Source: JACQSU01 sp964359785 (lineage in GTDB: Archaea > Nanobdellota > Nanobdellia > Woesearchaeales > JAGWAF01). From it: a stretch of 8,546 nucleotides of DNA. The notes beneath the pieces were generated by a model. It had not been told where the DNA came from and did not search any database. It saw only the letters and a program-made list of their open reading frames with translations. Shown piece after piece: positions 4,559 to 8,546 of this stretch. How positions within the stretch are numbered: position 1 is the stretch's first letter; each line of letters opens with the position of its first letter. The stretch spans positions 1-8,546 of the forward strand of contig CAYHWL010000067.1 of assembly GCA_964359785.1 (NCBI GenBank), given 5' to 3'. The position numbers and the translations under genes were made by a program.

Positions 4559-5890
4559 ATGGCACTAATCGAATCAGAACATCTGGAATTAAAGAAATCC
4601 ACAGCGGAACTGAAAGAAGCGATAATCTCCATAGCGGCCATACTAAATAAACACAAGAAAGGAACGCTCTACTTTGGAGTCAGGAATGGTGGTGAAGTGA
4701 TTGGACAAAATGTATCCGAAGCCACACTAAGAGAAGTCTCACAAATGATCTCAAATAATATAGAACCAAGAATATACCCTGAAATTCACCTGGAGAAAAT
4801 GGATGGAAAAGACTGCATAAGGGTCCTATTTGAAGGACATGAGCAGCCATACTTCGCCTACGGCAGAGCCTATACCAGAGTAGCAGATGAAGATCGACAG
4901 TTATCAGTGAAAGAGCTAGAAAATCTCATAATGCGAAAAAACAGCAAACACTGGGATAGCGAAATCTGCAAGACCGCCAAAATCACAGATATCAACATAA
5001 GCAGGATAAAGACTTTCCTCAAGACCATAAGAAGAAGATATGATTCCGCAGAGAATACTTTAGAAAAGCTGCACTTGATGCACCATCACTCATTCACAAA
5101 CGCTTCAATCGCCCTATTTGGAAAGAAACCTGATAGATTCTTTATGAATGCTTATCTCAGATGCGCTACCTTCGCAACAGAGGACACAGCATTAATGGTA
5201 GATATGCAAGACTTCCATGGAAATATCTTTGGATTGATTGATAAAGCTGAAACGTACATACTAAGGAATATCCATATTGGAATGAGGCTGGAAGGGTTAC
5301 GGAGAGTGGATGTCCCTGAAATACAAAGAGATGCCATAAGAGAAGCCATCCTAAACGCCTTTTGCCATAGGGACTACAAGAGAATGGACACAATTGATGT
5401 TGCCGTGTTCAAAAACAGGGTGGAAATACGAAGCCCAGGACTGCTGATAGACGACTTAACCATAGATGAAATAAGGTCAAAGCAAGTGTCGCATAGAAGA
5501 AATCCCTTGATCGCAAGCGTATTCAAAGAAGGGAACCTAATCGAGAGTTGGGGAACAGGAATAAAGAAGATGCTAGCACTTGAACCAACAATGCAGATGG
5601 AAGAGTTTGGACACTTCTTTATTGTGCGATTCTTGAGGAAAGCAACTGACAACCACCCAGAAAAGGTCCCAGAAAAGGTCCCAGAAAAGGTCCCAGAAAG
5701 GATCTCTCTGAACCAACAAAATATCCTACGATCACTCATAATGGATAATGCACTTACCTCAAAAGCACTATCTGAAATAATTGGGATATCTGAGAGAAAA
5801 ATCAAAACAAATATTTCTAAGCTCAAATTCAAAGGATATCTCAAACGCATAGGCCCAGACAAAGGAGGGCACTGGGAAGTTGTGAGATAG
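4559..5890 (+). CDS. AlbA_2 (Schlafen-like) / HATPase_c_4 / winged-helix regulator, COG2865-type
   Basis: From ATG 4559 the product has 443 residues. Residues 6-120 match the AlbA_2 domain (ESEHLELKKSTAELKEAI, then LYFGVRNGGEVIGQNVSE, then GRAYTRVAD). Residues about 258-340 match the GHKL-type HATPase_c_4 domain, with the N-box-like REAILNAFCHRDY (261-273), the strand RVEIRSPG, and the loop ESWGTGIKKM (329-338). A linker PEKVPEKVPEKVPER follows at 367-381. A winged-helix ends the protein (about 384-443, with LTSKALSEIIGISERKIKTN). This architecture is the COG2865 family, annotated as a transcription regulator or RecG-related ATP-binding protein; ATP binding and DNA binding are expected but its targets are unknown. 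The length is normal and no key segment is missing. It stands alone and converges on the zinc-ribbon gene with a three-base gap. Confidence 0.86.
   Translation: MALIESEHLELKKSTAELKEAIISIAAILNKHKKGTLYFGVRNGGEVIGQNVSEATLREVSQMISNNIEPRIYPEIHLEKMDGKDCIRVLFEGHEQPYFAYGRAYTRVADEDRQLSVKELENLIMRKNSKHWDSEICKTAKITDINISRIKTFLKTIRRRYDSAENTLEKLHLMHHHSFTNASIALFGKKPDRFFMNAYLRCATFATEDTALMVDMQDFHGNIFGLIDKAETYILRNIHIGMRLEGLRRVDVPEIQRDAIREAILNAFCHRDYKRMDTIDVAVFKNRVEIRSPGLLIDDLTIDEIRSKQVSHRRNPLIASVFKEGNLIESWGTGIKKMLALEPTMQMEEFGHFFIVRFLRKATDNHPEKVPEKVPEKVPERISLNQQNILRSLIMDNALTSKALSEIIGISERKIKTNISKLKFKGYLKRIGPDKGGHWEVVR
5656..5703 (+). repeat. Tandem 12-base repeat coding for a VPEK linker
   Basis: Three perfect copies of CCCAGAAAAGGT (5656-5691) are followed by a degenerate fourth (to 5703). 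The unit length is a multiple of three, so changes in copy number keep the frame. The repeat encodes the linker between the HATPase and winged-helix domains. Similar short tandem linkers, such as repeated VTEK or VPEK, occur in relatives of this family. Confidence 0.9.
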
Positions 5891-5893
5891 ACA

Positions 5894-6073
5894 CTACTCT
5901 CCCATCCGCTTCTCTTCGCCGTCTTCGTCTAGATAGACGACGTGTTCCAATCCATGCTGGGAATAGCCACAGTTGTCGCAGACGTACTCCAAATAGGTGT
6001 CTTCGTCATCAGATTCTTCCACGACTTGAAGCTCTCCTTTCTTGCACCTTGCGCAGACCATCTTGTCGGACAT
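5894..6073 (-). CDS. Small zinc-ribbon protein (59 aa)
   Basis: The start is placed at ATG 6073-6071, giving MSDKMVCARCKKGELQVVEE and so on. The protein has two CxxC knuckles, C7-C10 and C32-C35, with about 21 residues between them. This is the layout of a rubredoxin-like or TFIIS-like zinc ribbon. The tail is acidic. An in-frame ATG lies 25 codons upstream, but the sequence between them overlaps the end of another small gene. The TATA-like TTTTTAAA (6096-6103) lies 26-27 bases upstream of 6073, which supports the shorter start. Small zinc ribbons of this kind occur in many archaea without known function; protein or nucleic-acid contact is likely. Its neighbours do not suggest a pathway. Confidence 0.75.
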   Translation of the reverse strand: MSDKMVCARCKKGELQVVEESDDEDTYLEYVCDNCGYSQHGLEHVVYLDEDGEEKRMGE

Positions 6074-6095
6074 AAAAGGATCAATAACCAGGCGG

Positions 6096-6103
6096 TTTAA
6101 AAA
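6096..6103 (-). promoter_or_regulatory. TATA box for the zinc-ribbon gene
   Basis: The minus strand reads TTTTTAAA, centred 26-27 bases upstream of the ATG at 6073. It lies just past the stop codon of the 39-residue gene, so the zinc-ribbon gene has its own promoter rather than depending on read-through. Confidence 0.6.
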
Positions 6104-6113
6104 TATTGAGGAC

Positions 6114-6233
6114 TCACAATCGGCCAATTGCCCACAGAAGCTTATCATAACGTTTTACCATCTTACTAAGGGAGTTTAGTTCTTCGACTATCTCAACATA
6201 TAAATTATCTTTTGAAAGGTTTGATTTTGCCAT
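6114..6233 (-). CDS. Very small protein overlapping the Doc-like toxin gene, candidate antitoxin (39 aa)
   Basis: ATG 6233-6231 opens a 39-codon frame, out of frame with and overlapping the 3' end of the Fic/Doc-like gene by 29 bases. It ends in TGA at 6114-6116. A strong Shine-Dalgarno-like AAAGGAG lies about ten bases upstream (GGAG is at 6244-6247 on the minus strand), inside the toxin gene. The product is charged and helical (MAKSNLSKDNLYVEIVEELN, then SLSKMVKRYDKLLWAIGRL), with a heptad-like Leu/Ile pattern. I do not recognise a family. Size, overlap and ribosome site fit a toxin-antitoxin partner, in toxin-first order, the reverse of classical phd-doc. The ribosome site is seen; the antitoxin role is inferred. 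Confidence 0.55.
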   Translation of the reverse strand: MAKSNLSKDNLYVEIVEELNSLSKMVKRYDKLLWAIGRL

Positions 6234-6549
6234 GTTGTAACCACTCCTTTAATTCGTCTGATGTATAAAGATCTTCCCGAATACCCTGTGAAACCTTAGC
6301 CTCCCCAGGGTTGTTAATAACCCCGATATGAGCATGGTTATTTGAGAGAAAGTCGACAACAACAAGAAATGCAGTCCTACGATTTCCGCTGGCAAACGGA
6401 TGCATTTTGATAAGAGTTTTCAGCATTAATGCAGCTTTGTCGTATACATCCCCCTCCAATTCTTCAGCACCCCGCACAATGTCGAGAAGCTTCGACTTGC
6501 TTAAGACCTGAGGCTTGTCAGCCTTCTTCACATTGACCGCCAATAACAT
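6205..6549 (-). CDS. Fic/Doc-family protein, surviving reading frame (114 aa)
   Basis: The frame from ATG 6549-6547 encodes 114 residues with the Fic/Doc core HPFASGNRRTA (50-60). That core binds nucleotide and drives transfer of AMP or phosphate to a protein target. Helices either side (KAALMLKTLIKM and FLVVVDFLSNN) fit the Doc fold. The residue that is usually Asp, Asn or Glu before GN is Ser here (A-S-G-N), as I recall from some archaeal relatives; this may weaken metal binding. The N-terminus is shorter than expected, and the promoter points to an earlier ATG (6602) from which a one-base frameshift separates this frame. It is overlapped by the 39-residue gene and diverges from the MNT-HEPN operon. 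Confidence 0.72.
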   Translation of the reverse strand: MLLAVNVKKADKPQVLSKSKLLDIVRGAEELEGDVYDKAALMLKTLIKMHPFASGNRRTAFLVVVDFLSNNHAHIGVINNPGEAKVSQGIREDLYTSDELKEWLQHGKIKPFKR

Positions 6550-6602
6550 CAAAGCATTATGAGAAATTACTTCTCAACCGTTGGATAGTACTTGATTTCC
6601 AT
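6205..6602 (-). pseudogene. Doc-like gene with an apparent frameshift near its 5' end
   Basis: An ATG at 6602 begins MEIKYYPTVEK and hits TAA at 6569-6567. The next frame reads VISHNALMLLAVNVKKADKP and continues into the Fic domain. One extra base around 6570-6573 would join them into a 132-residue protein whose start (IKYxPTVE) resembles archaeal Doc relatives I recall. The TATA-like element lies 28-29 bases upstream of 6602 and not near 6549, which argues that 6602 is the true start. Explanations are a real one-base deletion, a sequencing or assembly error in AAG/AAAG, or, less likely, frameshifting in translation. Confidence 0.6.
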
Positions 6603-6626
6603 AGAATAAACCCTTGGGAAATGGAA

Positions 6627-6634
6627 TTATAAAA
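6627..6634 (-). promoter_or_regulatory. TATA box for the Doc-like gene
   Basis: The minus strand reads TTTTATAA, centred about 28-29 bases upstream of the ATG at 6602 and about 81 bases upstream of the ATG at 6549. Confidence 0.6.
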
Positions 6635-6674
6635 CTATCTTTGCTCAGTACTAACACGCTGAACAGCCGCAACC

Positions 6675-6682
6675 TTTATAAA
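6675..6682 (+). promoter_or_regulatory. TATA box for the MNT-HEPN operon
   Basis: TTTATAAA is centred about 35 bases upstream of the ATG at 6714. Transcription would begin near 6704-6706, giving a leader of roughly ten bases that falls within the direct repeats at 6684-6711. Confidence 0.65.
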
Positions 6683-6683
6683 T

Positions 6684-6711
6684 GTTCACATAATTACAAC
6701 AACCGTTCACA
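6684..6711. promoter_or_regulatory. Direct repeat GTTCACA x2, candidate operator of the MNT gene
   Basis: GTTCACA occurs at 6684-6690 and again at 6705-6711, exactly 21 bases (two helical turns) apart. Both lie between the TATA box and the start codon. A protein binding both would sit on one face of the DNA and block transcription initiation. The winged helix of the downstream nucleotidyltransferase protein is the likely binder, giving autoregulation; this is inferred. Confidence 0.5.
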
Positions 6712-6713
6712 AA

Positions 6714-7316
6714 ATGGTAACAATAATCAAACCCGGAATTAGTAAGATACTGCAAGTCTTCCACAGACGAAGAAACGAGAAGATACACTTACGGAAGCTT
6801 GCCAGAGAGACCAATATGCAAGGACAAGGAATATCAAGATATCTGCAAGAACTGGAAAAAAACAAGTTCCTCAAATCGGAAAAAACAGGAAATCTCAAAC
6901 AATACTCATTGCAACAAAATCAACAAGTGTACGCAACACTTGCCCTATTCGACATAGAAAAGACCCAAAAACTACCATTGCTACGGAGAAATGCGATAAC
7001 GACTTACCTAAACAATCTCCCGCAACCGCCAATCTTGGCCCTAGTATTCGGATCAACAGCAAAAGAGACCTATAAAGAGGAATCTGATATAGACATCTTA
7101 ATCATAACACACGAGAAACTAGACACTAAAAAAGCAGAAAAGGAAGCTGACGCACTAAGCTCCATGAAGATAAGCACATTCCAGATCACATTTGAAGAAT
7201 TCAAAAAAGAGCTGAAACTAAAAGAGGATAAGGTGATCCAGTCAGCAATAACCACAGGATACCCCGTGCTAAACCAAGCGTACTATTATGAGGTGCTAAA
7301 CAATGAGAGAGTATGA
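6714..7316 (+). CDS. Winged-helix MNT nucleotidyltransferase (MntA-type antitoxin)
   Basis: Residues about 1-70 form a winged helix (KIHLRKLARETNMQGQGISR, then a wing ending LKQYSLQ). Residues about 100-165 form a minimal nucleotidyltransferase with the signature LVFGSTAKETYKEESDIDIL (G113-S114, D125-x-D127), which binds NTP and metal. In MNT-HEPN systems the nucleotidyltransferase is the antitoxin; in MntA-HepT it adenylylates the HEPN toxin. The usual third acidic residue is not obvious: the expected strand reads ISTFQIT. The archaeal form with an N-terminal winged helix is a regulator too. It overlaps the HEPN gene's start by 14 bases (7303-7316). It looks intact, while its toxin partner is broken by an inserted hairpin element. 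Confidence 0.85.
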   Translation: MVTIIKPGISKILQVFHRRRNEKIHLRKLARETNMQGQGISRYLQELEKNKFLKSEKTGNLKQYSLQQNQQVYATLALFDIEKTQKLPLLRRNAITTYLNNLPQPPILALVFGSTAKETYKEESDIDILIITHEKLDTKKAEKEADALSSMKISTFQITFEEFKKELKLKEDKVIQSAITTGYPVLNQAYYYEVLNNERV

Positions 7317-7341
7317 CCTCAAAGCGTTGCTTGAAGATAAA

Positions 7342-7585
7342 GAAAATGCCTGAAAACTGGCTACCCAATCGGAGCAAGCTCCGGGGTACTACAAATCCCA
7401 CGGGGTTTTGTGTACACAAATTTGCCGTTGCAAATTTGTTGTATTCGCCAGTTTTCTCACTGCGGTGACCGGCATTTTCTAATTTCAAAGTTGGTCGCCG
7501 CAAGCGGCGGGGTACAAAACACAGCCGAGCTGTGTTTGTACACATAAAGCTCGGCTTTATGTTGTATCAAACCCAAATTTGAAAT
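7342..7585 (+). mobile_element. About 244-base element of two three-armed hairpin modules
   Basis: Module A is closed by GAAAATGCC (7342-7350)/GGCATTTTC (7471-7479) and GAAAACTGGC (7352-7361)/GCCAGTTTTC (7447-7456). Module B is closed by ATTTCAAAGTTGG (7482-7494)/CCAAATTTGAAAT (7573-7585, 12 of 13 paired). Each module holds three arms. A: CGGAGC-AA-GCTCCG (7370-7383), a TACAAA/TTTGT arm (7390-7413), CAAATTTGC-CGTT-GCAAATTTG (7417-7438). B: CGCCGC-AA-GCGGCG (7496-7509), GTACAAA...TTTGTAC (7512-7541), ACATAAAGC-TCG-GCTTTATGT (7542-7562). Linkers GGGTAC, TTTGT(GT)ACACA and TGTTGTAT are shared while the stems differ. A TCAC/GTGA mini-hairpin (7457-7468) sits between the closing stems of A. No transposase or terminal repeat is visible, so it is a non-autonomous MITE- or REP-like element. 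GAAAA may be its target duplication. Confidence 0.78.
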
Positions 7586-7663
7586 GAAAACCTGCTAAAC
7601 GGTAAAATCAAGGAATTCGTAGCGACCAAAATACTTATTGAACAAGAACAAGACATAAGTGAA

Positions 7664-8062
7664 ATGCAAGGACATCTGCAAAAAGCAGAACACAACTTGA
7701 GATTTGTGCAAGGAAACCTCAAACTCGGATTCCTAGACTGGTCAATAACCGGATGCTATTATGCCTGCCACCATGCTGCATTGGCACTGATCATGACTAA
7801 GGGATACTCCTCCAAGAACCACTTGGCAACACTATGCGTCCTAATCAGGGATTTCTACAATAAGGGTCTAAACAAGGAAGACTTTGAGGCGCTGTCAAAT
7901 CTACTTGACTACCAAGATGTGCTATTCTATGTCGAATCGAAAAACAAAAGAGAAGACGCAACGTATAGTACCAGAACAAGATTCAGCAAAGAAGAAGTTG
8001 GACAATTAAAGATCAAAAGCAATCTGTTTGTGGCAAAAATAAAATCAATAATAAAAGAATAA
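7664..8062 (+). CDS. HEPN-domain protein, surviving reading frame (132 aa)
   Basis: The frame stays open from the element's right edge, but its first ATG is at 7664, behind a weak AAGTGA ribosome site. The product keeps the HEPN helices: LQKAEHNLRFVQGNLKLGFL, then WSITGCYYACHHAALALIMT with the Tyr/His-rich face typical of the fold, then a third helix region (NHLATLCVLIRDFYN). HEPN proteins of this kind are RNases whose usual Rx4-6H signature I cannot place here; NKREDATYS occupies the corresponding region. The protein may be inactive, use a different site, or need the missing N-terminal segment of about 39 residues. If translated, its expression would depend on reading through the hairpins. 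It converges on S6e with a five-base gap. Confidence 0.7.
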   Translation: MQGHLQKAEHNLRFVQGNLKLGFLDWSITGCYYACHHAALALIMTKGYSSKNHLATLCVLIRDFYNKGLNKEDFEALSNLLDYQDVLFYVESKNKREDATYSTRTRFSKEEVGQLKIKSNLFVAKIKSIIKE

Positions 8063-8067
8063 AGAAT

Positions 8068-8454
8068 CTACTTATCCTTCTTGGCAGGCTGATGAGGCAA
8101 CGGTTCTGCACCAGCCTTCTCGACCTTCAAGTTGATCTGCGCGGTCTTCTCCCAAACAGTGTTGCCGCACACGGTCTTACGCTGTCTTGTACCCTTGCTT
8201 AGTTTCGTCAGACCAAGACCCTCGACAGCCAAGATGCGCTTCCTAGTAGGGCCTGAAACATCCCTTCTCATAGGAAAACCGCAGAAATCAGAACCGCCTG
8301 TAAGAGTGAACTCATAACCAGGACAACCGACCTCTTCACCAGAGATCTTGTCACCGATCATTTTGCCAAACAATGCCGCCGATTCAGTCTCAGAAAGCTC
8401 TTTTTGGACTGATTTACCGTCCTTAGTACCCATTACAACTCGTATTTGTGGCAT
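8068..8454 (-). CDS. rps6e: Small ribosomal subunit protein eS6
   Basis: The 128-residue product shows the family pattern: GYEFTLTGGSDFCGFPMRRD (46-65), then VSGPTRKRILAVEGLG, then GTRQRKTVCGNTVWEKTAQI. S6e is a component of the archaeal and eukaryotic 30S/40S subunit and is absent from bacteria. Length is that of archaeal members, and the Lys-rich C-terminal tail is short. GGGAG about seven bases upstream of ATG 8454 is a good ribosome site. The leader from the promoter at 8524-8531 is about 45 bases, longer than elsewhere here. A hairpin and a short upstream frame lie in that leader. This is the one core gene in the window and the best clue to the host domain. Confidence 0.97.
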   Translation of the reverse strand: MPQIRVVMGTKDGKSVQKELSETESAALFGKMIGDKISGEEVGCPGYEFTLTGGSDFCGFPMRRDVSGPTRKRILAVEGLGLTKLSKGTRQRKTVCGNTVWEKTAQINLKVEKAGAEPLPHQPAKKDK

Positions 8455-8498
8455 AACGCACTCCCGAGCTGCGGATCAAATGTCCGCCACTCAGTCAT
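8433..8498 (-). other. Short upstream frame (21 codons) overlapping the S6e start
   Basis: ATG 8498-8496 opens MTEWRTFDPQLGSALCHKYE plus one more codon, ending in TAA at 8433-8435, inside the S6e gene in another frame. The TATA box at 8524-8531 is about 29 bases upstream, right for leaderless translation of this frame. It could be a leader peptide that influences S6e translation, or chance. Confidence 0.25.
8471..8487 (-). promoter_or_regulatory. Small hairpin in the S6e leader
   Basis: GCGGA (8471-8475) pairs with TCCGC (8483-8487) around a seven-base loop in the untranslated leader of S6e. Ribosomal-protein leaders often carry autoregulatory structures, but this stem is short and its role is unproven. 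Confidence 0.3.
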
Positions 8499-8523
8499 CT
8501 TAAGAGGGGAAATCGATAGATTG

Positions 8524-8531
8524 TTTATAAA
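8524..8531 (-). promoter_or_regulatory. TATA box for S6e
   Basis: The minus strand reads TTTATAAA. Transcription would start near 8500, about 45 bases upstream of the S6e start codon. Confidence 0.65.
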
Positions 8532-8546
8532 GGTTTAGGCCCACTA

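Larger units (their letters stand above)
7303..8062 (+). pseudogene. HEPN toxin gene interrupted by a hairpin element
   Basis: ATG 7303 overlaps the end of the MNT gene and encodes MREYDLKALLEDKE, then N-A and a stop within the inserted element. Beyond the element, codons from 7586 read ENLLNGKIKEFVATKI and run without a break into the HEPN domain. The pentamer GAAAA stands in frame on both sides (7342-7346 and 7586-7590). Deleting one copy with the intervening DNA (244 bases) restores a single 171-codon gene reading DKENLLNG across the join. Start, overlap and length then fit an ordinary MNT-HEPN operon. Confidence 0.72.

Noticed and set aside
5374..5862. 162-codon minus-strand frame with SGTFSGTF repeats
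   Set aside because: It lies wholly inside the AlbA_2/HATPase gene. Its repeats are just the antisense reading of the 12-base VPEK tandem repeat, and it has no promoter or ribosome site.
6074..6148. N-terminal extension of the zinc-ribbon protein to an ATG at 6148
   Set aside because: The extension overlaps the 39-residue gene, and the TATA box is spaced for the start at 6073.
7201..7545. 114-codon minus-strand frame across the hairpin element
   Set aside because: It spans the end of the MNT gene and half of the element, which are unrelated segments. The product has no domain-like character.
7342..7585. tRNA or CRISPR array
   Set aside because: The three-armed modules lack tRNA anticodon and T-loop features and an acceptor end. 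The repeated linkers are not identical direct repeats with uniform spacers.
7342..7590. Archaeal bulge-helix-bulge intron in the HEPN gene
   Set aside because: Both joints are purine-rich (GAAAA) and do not pair with each other, so the required helix cannot form. RNA data could still overturn this.

Overview
The window is archaeal. The right edge carries ribosomal protein S6e, which is absent from bacteria. Nearly every convincing start codon also has a TATA-like box about 25-29 bases upstream, so most transcripts would be leaderless or nearly so; internal genes of the operons use Shine-Dalgarno sites instead. The S6e sequence and the very small genes fit a DPANN lineage, perhaps Woesearchaeota-like. 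That placement is an inference from memory of the family, not a computed phylogeny.

Layout. Positions 1-220 hold two small leftward reading frames at the edge. Positions 351-1525 are a leftward, translationally coupled pair of unrecognised genes. Diverging from it, 1670-2965 is an operon of a CARF-winged-helix regulator (Csa3/HFX_2341-like) and a putative PD-(D/E)xK nuclease. Two short palindromes lie between the divergent promoters. Positions 2966-3170 hold a possible 42-codon gene and a long inverted repeat. Positions 3171-3965 are a leftward pair of a Panacea/YwgA-like protein and a small unknown partner. Positions 3966-4250 show no gene. A 53-residue conserved-looking protein follows (4251-4412). 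Next is a 443-residue AlbA_2/HATPase_c_4/winged-helix regulator (4559-5890), then a small zinc-ribbon protein (5894-6073).

Positions 6114-6602 are a Fic/Doc-type toxin gene with an apparent one-base frameshift near its 5' end, overlapped by a 39-codon gene that may be its antitoxin. Diverging from it, 6714-8062 is an MNT nucleotidyltransferase and HEPN toxin-antitoxin pair. The HEPN gene is interrupted near its 5' end by a roughly 244-base element made of two three-armed hairpin modules. Joining the flanks at a GAAAA direct repeat restores a 171-codon HEPN frame. S6e (8068-8454) converges on it.

Taken together this is an accessory, defence or toxin-antitoxin type island beside a core ribosomal gene. 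Two toxin genes look disabled or decaying. The most interesting items are the paired hairpin element inside the HEPN gene, the CARF regulator-nuclease operon with no visible CRISPR components, and the Doc gene with its tiny overlapping partner.
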